From NCBI GenBank assembly GCA_039819065.1, contig JBCBSS010000059.1, forward strand, positions 1 to 41,282: 41,282 nucleotides of DNA, read 5' to 3'. The notes under the pieces are model-generated. The model did not search any database and was not told the origin of the DNA. It saw nothing but the letters and a program-made list of their open reading frames with translations. The translations under genes were made by a program, and so were the position numbers. Numbering within the stretch: the first letter of the stretch is position 1; each line of letters opens with the position of its first letter. The DNA comes from JBCBSS01 sp039819065. GTDB taxonomy: Bacteria; Bacteroidota; Bacteroidia; Cytophagales; Cyclobacteriaceae. Positions 1 to 13,200 of this stretch are shown here, in pieces.

Positions 1-2
1 CT

Positions 3-1574
3 ACTTTCTTTTTCCAACGCGCAATTAGTCTGATCACCGAAAAAGAAATAAAGAAAAGAAGTGACTATTATCAGGAATACAGTAGAAGAGATCTGCGCAC
101 CGGAAAATTCGGTATTAAACTGAGTGATGTCCACGTTGATCTCGAAAATCGTGTTCAAACCATAGAATCTGAGAAAGCTAAAATCGACTTACTGAAAACC
201 TATTATGATAAGTCGGTAACTAGCTATCAAAGTACTTACACCAAATACAAGTCAATTCAACAGTCGTTTGAAGGAACCAAGCAATTCTACTTGAGGTCTG
301 GTGACAATACTATTAAAGAACTGGAAGAGATTAGTGAATCTTTTGATTCTTGCATGGTTAATTTCGCCAAATACAAAACGGTTTTATCTTCGGTAGAAAA
401 TACCAATTACAATCAGGAAATAACAAAAAATGAAATCATCTCCTTTCTCACAGATGGGAGTACAGAAGCCGACTTCACCAAGAATGATTTGAACATATGG
501 GACTATAAGAAGTGGGCTGAAGAATCTAAAAGCATTATAACCGGTGATATCAAGAAAATAAAGGAGAATCTGGTGATTTATGATCAGGAGCTCGAAAAGC
601 TATTAAGCAAAGTCAGAAATGATTCGGTTTCCGTAGAAAGCGACTTGGCGAAATTGACAGAGCAGCTATTATCTGATTTAATAAAGAAGTATGATGCTGT
701 TCCTCAACCAATGCCATTGCTCTTATTTGATTTGAAAATGGCAGAGCTTAACTATCTATCGCATGTAATGGCTACCAAAGACTGGAGAGACTCTCTTGAT
801 ATCGACCTTCAAAGTAACATATTACTTCAGGACAGGAAGAAGTTAAATTCGCTTGATAGCGTCGTCAATGTGCTCATTGGGATAGATATAATTGGTGAGG
901 CCGGAAACTATAAGGAATTTGTAGAACAACAGTATACTACATTTCAAGGCCTACAAAAATTCGCCAAAGACAGGCTTGATTTTGCCATTGATGAAAAAAG
1001 AAGGATTCAAGATGCAATTGAGGCTAATGAGAAACGAGCCATGTGGATCCTCTTCGAAGGAGATAGCATACCATTGTTCGAGGTAGAAAAATTTGTATTT
1101 GACTCTGCTGGCATGAATTACCTGCCATTGGTTATAACAGATAAATTCTCGATGGGCATTCATTTTAATAATGACACCCTCCCGGAAGGATATATTGTTG
1201 ATATCACACCTTCTAGAAAACCTGAATTGGTGCACATATTACCATTGGATACCACGTACTTTGGTTATGAATATTTGTACTACGCAAAAGGACAATCCTT
1301 GACGCTTAGTGATTCATCCGAGCTATTTGTCTTTCATTCTGACCGAAAAACAGAGGCAGCATCGAAAGTTTATATGCAACTGGTTAAGCCAGATAAACAG
1401 GTTGATTGGATCAAGAATATCGATTTAGCATCCCCTTTGAATGAACTGATTTATCAACAAGATGAAGACGTGATTTTGATAAGATTTCAGTCCAATAACG
1501 AAGAAGGGGGAGAAGCAACGGAATCAGTTTGGACTTTGGATAGACAAGGAAACTTAAAAACAGACAGTCAATAG
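3..1574 (+). CDS. Hypothetical coiled-coil protein, 5' truncated by window edge
   Basis: The reading frame is open from the first bases of the window to the TAG at 1572-1574, giving 523 residues. The true start lies upstream, because the frame stays open and protein-like before the first internal TTG/ATG codons. The N-terminal half is rich in Lys, Glu, Asp, Gln and Leu and reads as long helices or coiled coil. The last 200 residues or so look like beta structure, with many aromatic and hydrophobic alternations and a DRQGNL-type turn near the end. I see no signal peptide because the N-terminus is missing, and I recognise no family. It converges on the minus-strand gene at 1606-2043 with only about 30 nt between them and no obvious terminator. 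It could be a surface or cell-envelope protein or a cytoplasmic structural protein; function is unknown. Confidence 0.75.
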   Translation, partial: TFFFQRAISLITEKEIKKRSDYYQEYSRRDLRTGKFGIKLSDVHVDLENRVQTIESEKAKIDLLKTYYDKSVTSYQSTYTKYKSIQQSFEGTKQFYLRSGDNTIKELEEISESFDSCMVNFAKYKTVLSSVENTNYNQEITKNEIISFLTDGSTEADFTKNDLNIWDYKKWAEESKSIITGDIKKIKENLVIYDQELEKLLSKVRNDSVSVESDLAKLTEQLLSDLIKKYDAVPQPMPLLLFDLKMAELNYLSHVMATKDWRDSLDIDLQSNILLQDRKKLNSLDSVVNVLIGIDIIGEAGNYKEFVEQQYTTFQGLQKFAKDRLDFAIDEKRRIQDAIEANEKRAMWILFEGDSIPLFEVEKFVFDSAGMNYLPLVITDKFSMGIHFNNDTLPEGYIVDITPSRKPELVHILPLDTTYFGYEYLYYAKGQSLTLSDSSELFVFHSDRKTEAASKVYMQLVKPDKQVDWIKNIDLASPLNELIYQQDEDVILIRFQSNNEEGGEATESVWTLDRQGNLKTDSQ

Positions 1575-1605
1575 TCTAATCTGCCTTAAGTTTCTCTATT
1601 TAATG

Positions 1606-2043
1606 TCATTTCACCAATTTCTGCCAGTCTTGGAAGCGCATTTCTATCCTGTTGGCGATTTTCTCATAGTTTTCCCATGAGTCAATTACATGATAGATCG
1701 AAGGAAGCGCTTTAACTAATAACTCGTCATAGTCGCTTTTATAAAGTCCGCCTCCGTAATAGTAATAAGTGAACATATTACCCCTTTTGCTGAATAATTC
1801 GTGGCCAAGATACCCGTCCCAAATCTCACTAAGAATTGTACAAGTCAGTTCACGCCTTTTGAAACGAATAATCTGTACTTCGGCCTCATCTTCAAAATAT
1901 TCAGAGTAAAGCTCATTATCGACGACCCAACCTAAATACATGCCAATGTGAACGTAGGCTTGTTCGATAGGGAGAGTTTCTGGAAAGTTGCCTAAAAAAT
2001 GACTTTTTGCGTTGTCGTAAATTGTCTTTTGAACATCCACCAT
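1606..2043 (-). CDS. Hypothetical protein with FPE-L...QA-VHIGMYLGW motif
   Basis: This 145-residue acidic, aromatic-rich soluble protein has no signal peptide and no membrane segment. Near residues 15-40 it carries a pattern of an FP-E-L stretch followed by QAYVHIGMYLGWVV. From memory this resembles small uncharacterised DUF proteins (DUF7832-like) that often act alone or sit beside toxin-immunity loci, but I cannot confirm the family. An AGGAG sequence lies 4 nt before the ATG at 2043, a clear Shine-Dalgarno in a genome where most genes lack one, and it supports this start. The gene lies about 107 nt downstream of the spmAB-like gene on the same strand and may be co-transcribed with it. Function unknown. 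Confidence 0.75.
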   Translation of the reverse strand: MVDVQKTIYDNAKSHFLGNFPETLPIEQAYVHIGMYLGWVVDNELYSEYFEDEAEVQIIRFKRRELTCTILSEIWDGYLGHELFSKRGNMFTYYYYGGGLYKSDYDELLVKALPSIYHVIDSWENYEKIANRIEMRFQDWQKLVK

Positions 2044-2150
2044 TTTCTCCTTTATATGTTAGAATTAAAAAATGTATTTATAAATATATATTAATAATGA
2101 CTAATCTAGTGAGATATGCTCAAAACATTTGTTCAATAAACCCGCAATTC

Positions 2151-3386
2151 TTACGCCTGAAAGAACATGTAGCCAATTAATATGGCTGCTATGATACCGC
2201 ATAAGTCAGCAAACAGTCCTGCTGTGATAGCATATCTGGTTTTCTTGATATTGACAGAACCAAAATAAACAGCTACTATATAAAAAGTAGTTTCTGTGGC
2301 ACCTCTTAGCACGCTGGAAAGTCTACCGACAAATGAGTCCGGCTCAAAGCTTTTCATTATTTCAAGATTCATACCTCTGGCAGCGCTACCACTTAGTGGT
2401 TTCATAAATGCAGTTGGTAGCGCATCAACAAATTGGGTGTCAACATTGAGAAAAGTGAAAAATGACCTAATCCCATCAAGTAAAATGTCCATAGCACCGG
2501 ATTCACGGAAAATACCTATAGCCACCAGAATAGCAATTAGATAAGGAATAATCTTTATTGCAATACTAAAACCGTCCTTGGCGCCTTCTATGAATGTTTC
2601 GTAAAGGTTTATTTTTTTTGTTAGGCCTAAGGTCATGAAACTTACAATGATTGAAAGTATAATGATACTGCTGGCGAGATTAGAAGTGACTTCCAATTGT
2701 TGTTTGGACAGCGTACTGAAATAGTATACTATACCAGCAATAATCCCTGTCGCTCCCAATAAATAGGCCAGGATGACTTTATCCAATAACCTGATTTTCT
2801 GCTTGATTGCAACGAATATTAACCCTCCTATAGTTGAGAAGAATGTAGCTACTAACAGCGGTATGAAAACGTCAGTAGGGTTTTTAGAATCAACTGATGC
2901 CCGATCTATCATGATAGACAAAGGAATTAAGGTAAGTCCCGAGGTGTTTAGCACCAAGAACATAATCTGGGCATTGGATGCGACTTCTTTCTCCTTATTT
3001 ACTTCCTGCATTTCCTTCATTGCCTTTAGACCAAGCGGCGTAGCAGCATTATCCAGCCCTAGCATATTTGCTGAAAAATTCATGATCATTGATCCTAAAG
3101 CAGGATGGTTCTTGGGAATTTCTGGGAACAACCGGCTGAAGAAAGGGCCTACGAGGCGAGCCATTATGTTAACCATACCGCCTTTTTCTCCTATTCTCAT
3201 AATACCAAGCCACAGGGTCATTACCCCAGTGAGATATAGCGATATCTCAAATCCAGTTTTTGACATATCGAAAGTGGACTTTACCATATTGGGAAATACA
3301 TCGAGGTCACCGAAGAAAATCAACCTGATCAGCCCAAATAGGAAGCCTACCAGAAAAAAACCGATCCAGATATAGTTTAAAGTCAT
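2151..3386 (-). CDS. Fused SpmA/SpmB nucleoside-recognition membrane protein
   Basis: This 411-residue polytopic inner-membrane protein contains two nucleoside-recognition (Gate-type) halves in tandem. The N-terminal half (about 1-200) resembles spore maturation protein SpmA, with a GIMRIGEKGG-type segment, an NH-A-GSMIMNFSANMLGLDNAATPLG region and many hydrophobic helices. The C-terminal half (about 205-411) resembles SpmB, with EGAKDGF, a helix-rich centre, LPTAFMKPLSGSAARG and a final GATETTFYI region. In Firmicutes SpmA and SpmB are separate and act in spore maturation. In Bacteroidota the fused form occurs in non-sporulating cells, where its role is unclear; transport of a small molecule or ion is a guess. 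The ATG at 3386 gives the hydrophobic N-terminus expected. It is the first gene of a possible two-gene unit with 1606-2043. Confidence 0.88.
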   Translation of the reverse strand: MTLNYIWIGFFLVGFLFGLIRLIFFGDLDVFPNMVKSTFDMSKTGFEISLYLTGVMTLWLGIMRIGEKGGMVNIMARLVGPFFSRLFPEIPKNHPALGSMIMNFSANMLGLDNAATPLGLKAMKEMQEVNKEKEVASNAQIMFLVLNTSGLTLIPLSIMIDRASVDSKNPTDVFIPLLVATFFSTIGGLIFVAIKQKIRLLDKVILAYLLGATGIIAGIVYYFSTLSKQQLEVTSNLASSIIILSIIVSFMTLGLTKKINLYETFIEGAKDGFSIAIKIIPYLIAILVAIGIFRESGAMDILLDGIRSFFTFLNVDTQFVDALPTAFMKPLSGSAARGMNLEIMKSFEPDSFVGRLSSVLRGATETTFYIVAVYFGSVNIKKTRYAITAGLFADLCGIIAAILIGYMFFQA

Positions 3387-4299
3387 AAGGAAAGTTTGAA
3401 GGCTACAATAGGTGCCTAATTAACCCCAACAATAATAAAATTTTAGCACAACCATCAACAATGGTTTTCAAGAGGTTCAATTGATAGGAATGCTTCCCCC
3501 AATTTAAACCGGTTAAAAGGTTTAGAAATGAGTGAATACCTATTCAAAAGGTCAAGGTGGTCAAATAAGGTTTGACTATAAAAGAGCTGGAACAGGAAAA
3601 AACGCACTAATGCTAATAGAGTGTCTCCAATGAGACCTTTTCACGTGTCGAGCTTTTTATGTTCGCTTCAGATTTCATTAATGGAATCCCCTAAGGATGA
3701 ATCTGTCTAGATCAGTATTTTGCCTAAACAACATTGTCAGTACCGATCTTGATTTCAAGTTGTATCAGCTTGTAATTTTTAGAATACGACACTGGAGTTC
3801 AACAAGGCATTTGGATATTACATTAGCAAGGGATTCCTAACTATGGAGATTCATGTCTGTTTAATTATAAATATGGCTTCAAATAGTTACAAATCGCTTT
3901 TTTAAAGTATACAAATATGTCAAGCTTAAAAGTTTATTACATTTGATATTAATGGGTATCTTTACCCAGCTTGAAACTGTACTTGAAATAGGTAGATTAC
4001 TTATTTTTGTCCTAAATTGTCCAATAGAGTATGATTTACAGACAGTTTAAATGGTGATAGAGAAATTGTGCCAAAAAGCAAATGAGATTGGTAACTAACT
4101 GTCATTTTTATTAATGAACAATGCATCCCAAAAAGAGAGAATAATCCTATTATTCCTAATTTGGGACTTTTTTAATTTTATAACTGACTGTTTTTCAGGG
4201 ATTTATAGTTAAGTATAGATCTTGCAAGAATACAAACACATAAGCCATATTAAGATTGAACGGCAGAATGATTCAATCAATGAAACATAAACGGAAAGT
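3387..4299. other. Long AT-rich intergenic region upstream of the giant surface-protein gene
   Basis: This 913-nt gap lies between the divergent spmAB-like gene and the giant T9SS gene. No credible ORF is present. Two sequences match the Bacteroidota -7 box TAnnTTTG on the plus strand, at 3938-3945 (TACATTTG) and 4002-4009 (TATTTTTG). The second has a TTG at 3983-3985, but the spacing of 16 nt is short. Either would give a 5' leader of roughly 290-350 nt. Short inverted repeats occur at 3450-3466 (AACCAT/ATGGTT) and 3623-3636 (GTCTC/GAGAC). The segment just before the ATG at 4300 is AT-rich with only a weak GGAAAG ribosome site. Divergent promoters are inferred, not shown. Confidence 0.5.
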
Positions 4300-7200
4300 A
4301 TGAAACACGTTTCACGTCTATTGAGGGTTAAGCACTGGTTATTATTTCTTTTATTTTTATTGGTTAGTGGAGTCTCTATTCAGGCAGCCACATTCTATTC
4401 GCAAGGTACCGACAACTTTAGTACTTTATCGAATTGGAACACAGATCCCGGCGGGTTGGGCTCTAATCCAATCGCTACAGATCTAACGGATGGAACAAAC
4501 ACCTTTATTATTCAGGATGGTCATACGATTACCATCGACCAAGACATCAATGTGGCTGCTTTGACAGTCGGTACAGGTGTTTCGGGTATCTTAACTTTTG
4601 GAAATGATGCAACGGCAAGGACAGTTACAGTGCTTGGTGCATTTGATGTAGATGTTGGAGCTACCGTCAATGTTAGTAATAACAACGCAACTCACCTCGC
4701 TACCTTCCAAGGTGCTATAACTAACAATGGTACAATTGACCTATTCAATTCTACCTCTCAATTAGTTAGTAGTACATTTTCAGGAACGTATACAATCGGT
4801 GGGGCAAACACCCCAGAGTTTGGTACGGTTACCTTTAGTACGGGAACAGTCACCGCCGGAATTGCCCTAGATATCAACGGTTCAGTAACCATCGAAACTG
4901 CGGGAATCTTTAATGATGGCGGTTTTAGTCATACGGTCGCTGGCAACTGGACTGAAGTAGGTGCAGGACAATTAGTGGCTGCAGGTACAATTCAATTTGA
5001 TGCTTCCGTTGTTCAATCAATCACTGCGGCAGCCTCTTTCAACAATGTTATATTTAATGGTGGAGGGATTGTCAGTTTGGCAGGTAATATTACGTTTGCC
5101 GGAGACTTTTCATTGACTAATAATACTGCTTTAACCACCAGCTTATTTCATACGATTAGCGGTAATTTTACCGTTGCTGATGGCAGTAGCTATACTGCAA
5201 CCAACGGAAGGATAACATTCAATGGTAGTGCTGCGCAGACCATTGATATAGGTAATAATGCCGCTTTTGATCAAGTCGATTTTGACAATGGGGGAGCGGG
5301 TAATCCGAAAACTGTGATTGGAAACCTTAATTCCAACGATCAAACAAGGATTTTATTAAATGCTGCAGTTGGTGGAACTGGTAGCCATACATTGAGAACA
5401 TTGATAGTAGAAGGGACCTGTGATTTTTCGGGTACAATAACGATGTTAAGCGGTAGCATTTTGAACACTGCTGGTAATACTATTACGCTGGGGACAGCCG
5501 ATGTCATTATCAGTACTGGAAACATAGCTATTAATGGAGATGATGCAGTAACTGTTAACGGAGACCTTACAGTTACTACAGGAAACCTGACTGTGGGTCA
5601 GAACGCAACTTTAATCGGTACCGCGGGAAACACCTTGACCATTCAAACAGGCCGAACTATCACACTTCAAGGGAGCGATAATTTTCCGACAGGGTTTGGA
5701 ACTGTCGTTTTTGAGGGTACTACAAGTCGTGCTCTGTACAATTTAAATGGAAATCAGACTATTCGTGGTGGAATAACCTACGGTGAATTGGAGTTAGGAG
5801 GAGGAGCTTTCAATTTGAAAACTGTAGATGGGAGCCTGGATATTGAAGGTAATTTGGATTTGAACAACGGAATAATCTTAAACCTTCAAACCTTTAATCA
5901 TACCCTTGCCGGAGATATCCAAAATGGAAGTAATTCAGCCACTGTGGCTATAAGTGGTACATTCACCCTTGACGATCCTGATGGCAACCAGGTTATTAAC
6001 GCTACTGGGGGAAGTGCATTCTATATATTTGGAAATTTGGATGTCACTAATACTTCGCCATCTGCAGTCAGGACTAAAACAATTAACTCTGATGTAACCG
6101 TCGTTGGCGATTTTACAGCCACAAATACCGGAGGTTCTGTATCCAACCCTCTGGTATTAGATATCAATGCAGCTACCATTAGTGGTAGTGGGGCCGGTAC
6201 GTTTACTTTGGGTAGTAACGTAGAACTAAGGACAAGTGGGGCTTCAAGTTTTGCCACGGGTATTGCTTCATTTACCACTTCTAGCCTTGATGTCAGTAGT
6301 ATAGTGAGGTTCGATGGCGCTGCCCAGGATCTTCCTGGTATCACATATGGAAATGTAGAAATCCTAGGTAACGGAGCTAAGACTACGACTGGAGCGATGG
6401 ATGTGAACGGTGATTTCAGCCGAACTGGAAATACCCCTTTGCTGAATGACGGAGGCTTCAATCATACGGTTGCTGGTGACTGGAACATGAATCAGGCATA
6501 TACTACCAATATGACCGGAACCATCACTTTTGATGGTGTTACCCAAGACATAAGCAATTCTAATTTCTTTAATGTAGTCTTTGATAATGCAGGAACTAAA
6601 ACCATTAGCGGAGAAATTATTGTTTTGAATGACCTTACTATAAACAGTGGGGTTACCGTTGACGGTTCAACTTTAAATATCGAGATAGACGGCAACTGGA
6701 TTGACGCTGGAACCTTTACAGCCACCACCGGGAATGTCACTTTCATAGGTGCTACAGCTAATCAAACTATAACATCAAATGCAACCAGTATTTTCGGAGA
6801 TATTATTATAGACAAAGCTAACGCTAGCTTTGAAACCGTTACTGCTCTCACCGACTTCAACGTAAATCAGGATTTCGATCTTAGACAAAACGACGCCATA
6901 TTCGACCTAAACGGTCAGACAGTAAGAATAGGTCGAGACTGGGATATGGAAACGGGTACAACATTCACAGCAAATGGAGGAACCCTTGAGTTTAATGGAA
7001 ATATTCAACAGGACATCTTTAATCGAGTAGGCGGCACAACTTATTTCAATCTTGTTTTCTCTGGAGCTGGAGAGAAAAATCTTAGTAACAATGGGATGAA
7101 TATCGATGGAAGCGTGACAATCGATAACTCAATTTTTAACGCGGGGAATCTTGCGCTTACCGTTGCCGGTGATTGGACAAATACAGGAAGCTTTCAACAC

Positions 7201-10200
7201 ACTAATTCTCTTACGCTGGATGGTGCAAATCAGAACATAAGTGCATCAACATTTCATGATTTGATTTCGTCCGGATCAGGAACTAAGACTTTATCTGGTA
7301 ACGTAACTTTGGACGGAAGATTCCAAATCAATGCCGGTGTAACATTTGACGTAAGTACGAGCAACTTCAATATTTCTGTTGAAGAGGCTTGGACAAATAA
7401 TGGTACGTTCGTTGAACAAAACGGTACAGTTACCCTCACAGGAGGTGGAAGTACTATCACCACCGGAGCGACTGGGCCGACTGTTGGTAGTAGATTCTAC
7501 AACCTCATAGTTAATGGTACTGGTACTGAAACCATATCTGGGGATCTTGATATTGAAAATGATCTTACAATAAATACTGGGGCGCTTAGAACAAACGCAT
7601 TTGATGTATTTATAGCTGGTGATCTCACCAACGCTTCAACATTCGATCATAATAATAATGGTAGTGTATTGACTTTTGATGGTACAGGTACTCAACTATT
7701 TAATCCTGGTGGTTCTAACTATAGAGATATCACAGTCAATGGAACAAACCCTACCGTTACACTTCAAGCCGATTTGAATAACAATGCTGCCAATCGTGTG
7801 ATTACTGTTACCAATGGTACTTTCGCACTCAATAGCAATAGCGTATTATATGTTGGAGCCGCTTGCGATCTTATCGTTGAGACTAATGGAACATGGGATA
7901 TGGACGCTGGTTCTACTTTACAATTTGGTAGAGATGCCATTATTACCAACGCCGGTGTCTTCAGAATGGTTGGAGATGCTGTGTCACCAGCTACCCTTAC
8001 ATCTAACGATCCGGATTTGAATGACTTTATGACCTTTACCCAGACTGCTGGTACTATTCATGCCCAATTCTACTTGGTAGAACGCATTCGAGGTAATGGT
8101 ATTGACATTCAAGGGGGTGCTTTAGACGCTACCAATAACTTCAGTAATGGTAGTTTCGTCAATGGAGGCGAGAATGCTTACCTAACCCTTACAGGTTTGG
8201 ATTTAGGAGCTGGAATAACCATCACCAATGTAATATTTAACACAGGACCATCCTTTAACTGTTCAAGAACAGCTGGTAATGGAACAGTTACATTTCAAGA
8301 TGCCACCGGTACTTTGGCCGGAGAGACATTTGATGAGGACAACGCAGATCCGGGAACATTAATCGATTTCACTTTCCCAAGTGGCTTTTTCTGGGATGGG
8401 GGTGCTGCTACCACTGCCTGGAATGATGCTGCTAACTGGTCTGGAAATACAGTGCCTGATGGTACTTCAAACGTAATTTTGGAACACACGATAGGTGGAG
8501 TTATTGCTGCGTACACAGTAGAGGTCAATACTACAGACGGGATCACTAACAGGCTTACCTTAGACTCGGAAGGTGGAAATACTATAACACTAGTTTTGAA
8601 TGGAGCTGAGCTTAGTGTAAGTGAGAACATACAGATTGGTTCAGGTACCATACTGACTCAGACAAATAACACTGATACGCTTAGGATAGCAGGTAATTGG
8701 ACCAACGAAGGAACTTTTAATGAAGGTTCGTCGGCCGTAATCTTTAATGCCACCAGCGGTTCACATTTTATCTCGACGGGCGGTAGCTCTGATCCTTTTA
8801 ACGACCTTATCATTGATGCCGGTGGAGCTACTTATAGTTTGCTTAGTAACTTAGATGTAGACAATGACATAGAATTTGCCGGAGGAAGCTTTGTAGTTAC
8901 TAACCAGAGCATAGACATTGGAGGTGACTGGACAATAAATGGAGGTTCCTTCACGCCAGGTACAGGTACTGTGACTTTTGATAGAAGTGGTAATACTACT
9001 CAGACAATTAACGGCGGAACTTTTCACGACTTTGAAACTGATAATTCGGGCGGTGCCGGAACCTCTACGAAGTTTTTAACAGGGAGTATTACTGTAAATG
9101 ACGACTTACGAATTAGAGCCAACTCTGCATTGGATGGAGGTAATATTTTCCATTTCGTAGCCGATGATTGGAGAAATGATGTGGGGATATCAGCGTTTAC
9201 TCAGTCAGGTACTGGAACGATCGTGTTCAATGGAGCAGCGGGTCAAACAATTGGTACCGCAGGTGCAGCCACAAGGTTCAACAACGTTGTATTTCAGCAG
9301 GGAGGAGCTAAAACCTTGGGATTGGATATGACCGTGAACGGAGATATTACGATTGCTAATAATTCTGGTGCAGTGATTGTAAGTGATGGTGTAACTGTAA
9401 CTGGAAATGGCGCAGCTAATACACTTTCAATGAACGGAAGTACACTTAGTGTACGAGGTGCTAATAATTTCCCAACAGGTTTCGAAACCATTAACCTTTC
9501 AGCAGGTGAGGTAGAATATCAGGCAGATTTCAACCAGACTATTTTCCCTACTACTTATTTTGATCTCGAACTGAGAGATGGTGCTGCACAAAGTACTCAG
9601 ACGAAAACATTAATCGGAGATATTGAAGTAACTGACGATATTGTTGTTAGTGATGTAAATACAGAGTTGGATGCGGCAGGTTTTACAATTACCCTCAATG
9701 ATAACCTGGCCATACCGACCGGAGGAACTCAGGTAGCATGGAATGGTGGTACCTTGAATCATGTTGGAGGTGGTTGGAATATAGATGTAGACATTACCAC
9801 CTTTAACAATTTGAACCTCTTAGGAACCGGTGATAAGAACATGTTAAACAATCTTACAATCACCGGAGATGTATTTGTGCAAAGTGATGTGGATTTGGAG
9901 ATGCAGACATTTACCATGACTGCTACAGGTGCAGGCCAAACATTTACGGCAGCCAGTGGATCAGAAGTTGACGCAAGGATACCAGCTGGCACAGGTCCTG
10001 CTTTTCCAACTGGTTTTGCTAACTATAATCTGGATATAGCCAGTTTAACAGTTCTTGCAGGAAACGACGATAAGACTGTATTTACCAATGGTGGTACTAT
10101 TTCATATGGTCAAATGACCATCACCAACAATGGGGACGTCACACTAGACGGTAACTTAGATGTAGATGGAAACTTCCTTATCAATGATGATGACGTAGTT

Positions 10201-13200
10201 CTATTTGATGGCGGTTTTGATTTGAATCTAGCCGGTGCCAACATTGATATTCGTACCTATACAGCAACAGTTACCTCAACGCTTACTCTAGACGGTGACA
10301 CCCAAGATCTGGATGTGTTGAACGGATTGACCGATCCTGATCCGGCAACCTTTGGAAACCTTGTCTTTTCCGGCTCTGGTACCAAAACCTTAAATGCTGG
10401 ACAAGCGCTACATGATGTAGATGGTAATATTACCATAGATGCCGGTGTAACCGTCACTACAACCCGCGACTTATTTTTTAGTGGAAGTACATTTACCAAT
10501 AATGGTACTTACACCCAGACGGCGAACGCGTTCATATTTGATGGTACTAATCAAACGGTTGATCCTGGAACAAATGAGTTTGATGAGGTTACTTTTGCCA
10601 ATACCGGGACAGTTTCTATCATTAATAATTTCATGAATATTGATGATGACTTTATAATCAATGCAGGTGCTACCGCTGATTTCGGCACCGGCTTGACCCA
10701 CCTAATCGCCTCAGATGTAATTACTATAAATGGAACCTGGAACACGGCCAATGCCAACTTGACTTTTGATGGTGGAGGCCAGCCTATTCCGGCCATCACC
10801 GCACTCGATATAGTTTGTGCAGGTACTGGTACTAAGACTATGCAGGGCGATTGGAACATAGACGATTTGACCGTCAATACAGGTGTTACATTGGATGCCA
10901 ATAATACTGGGAACCACAACATAACCTTAACAGGAAACTGGATTATGAATGGTGGATTCCAAGATAGAAATGGAACTGTAGCATTTGAAAGTAATGATAC
11001 AAATCCGAAAATTATTCAGTCTGATGGCGATGATTTTTATAATGTCACTTTTAATCAGGCTCAAACCAACACACGTACATACACTATTACGCAAAACACT
11101 GAATTTACTGAGAATTTGACTATTGGAAGTGGCGCAACACTTGATGTAAATGGTCAAATCTTAACACTCGGTAATGACGATGGCGGTAATCCGGCAGCTG
11201 AAACACATGTTGTACAAGCTGGAGGTACTTTGGAAGTTGATGAGAATGCAACATTACAGTTTAATGCTAATGATAGCGGTAACCCAAGGTTGACGGTCGA
11301 GGGAACTTTCATAGTTCTAGGGACGGGAGCGAACCCTGCAATAGTTACAAGACAAGGGGGCGGTAATAGAATAGATATTGATATTACTACAGGTACAATA
11401 GCCGCTCGTTTCTATCAGTTTAGCTTTTTAGCAGACGAAGGACTTGATATTCAAGCTACAGCCACTATCGACCCGACCAATAACTTGTCTGACGGTTCTT
11501 GGAGTGAGATCAATACTAATGCAGCAACCACTAGAAGATATTTAATTATTGAATCTGACGCTACTGGCTTGCCAGATATTCAAAATGTCACTTTCAATCA
11601 TGGCACCAACCCAACATTAGGCACTCATTTTAATGTTCAAAGAAGTGCGGTGGCAGTAGGTACCATCACTTTTGCTGGTACAATAAATGGCCTGATGGGA
11701 AGTGAAATCTACGAGGATGACGGAGATGGTACTAAAATTAACTGGCCTCCTGCTACAGTGCTGACTTGGACAGGTGCAGTTAGTACTGATTGGCACACTG
11801 CCGGAAACTGGTCACCAACGCAGGTACCGACTAATACCAATGAGGTGGTAATACCATTGGTAACCTCTCCATCAAATCAACCAATTGTTAGCATAGCAGA
11901 TGCATCTTGCCTTAGCCTAACAATTACTGATGGGATATTAACACTGGATGCTGGTTTTGATTTGACCGTTGTTGGTGAGGTAGTCATCGGTTCTGGAGGT
12001 AACGGTATTCTAGCTGTTGGAGATCCAACTAGTAACATAACTGTAAGTGCGGGCTGGAATGTGAGCACCACAGGTATATTCGCTAATGGTAATTCTGAAG
12101 TGACATTTAATGCCCCTTCAGGTTCTGTAACCATACTACCCAGGGCTTCAGCATTTAACAATTTGACATTTAACGGAGCGGCCAGTTTTACAGTTTCTGG
12201 TGATATGGATGTGGACGGTGATATAACCATTGCGGCCGGTACTCTTGACCCTGGAACTAACGGCTATAATATTAATGTAGCTGGCAATATTGTCAATACT
12301 GGGGGCTCTTTTGATGTGATTACCGATGGAACAGTTACGTTGGATGGAGCAGATCAAAGTGTAACAGATATTACTTTAGACAATGTGGTAATAGATGGAA
12401 CTGGTACCAAGACGATGAACGGAAATGTAACTTTTAACGATCAGTTAACAGTTAATTCCATTATTGCCGGTGGCGCAGGTAGTACAATAGATATGAATGA
12501 TGATGTTGTAATCAATGCCAGTGGTACATTTAATGATGGTGGTGAAAACCATACCTTTAGTGGTGATGATTGGACAGGAACAGGAGCTTATGCAGGTACC
12601 GGAACTATAACTTTCGATGGTACAAATAACACAGACATTTTCGCTTCGAGATTTAATAACCTTACTTTAAATGGTACTGGGCAAGTCACCTTACAAGGCG
12701 ATGTCGATATGACCGGAAACCTGACCGTATTAAGTACTATCAATACACTAAGATGTGGTTTGTTCCTAATCAACAACACCTCCGGTACGGGTATATTTAC
12801 ATTGGATGCTAACGAAGATATATATGTTCTCGGAGCCAATAACTACCCAAGTGGGTTTGCCTCTTATGTATTAGATCCTACCAGCGAATCGAGGTATGAA
12901 GGGCTGATTGATCAAACAATATTAGGTGGGATTACCTATGGTACGGTAAGGTTAAACAATGTTACTACTAAGACCCTAGGGGGCAATATTGATGTCGATG
13001 GTCTTTTGGATATTAACAATTCGACGCTTGATGTAAGTGCAAGCAATTTCAGAATAAACCTTGCCGGAAACTGGGATAATAATGACGGAACTGGAGGTAC
13101 TTTCATTGCAAGACAAGGCGAGGTAGTATTAGACGGAACGGATGAGTTCAATGATCAGAGACTTCAGTTGAGTCCTGTAGGCACAAATGATTTTTATAGG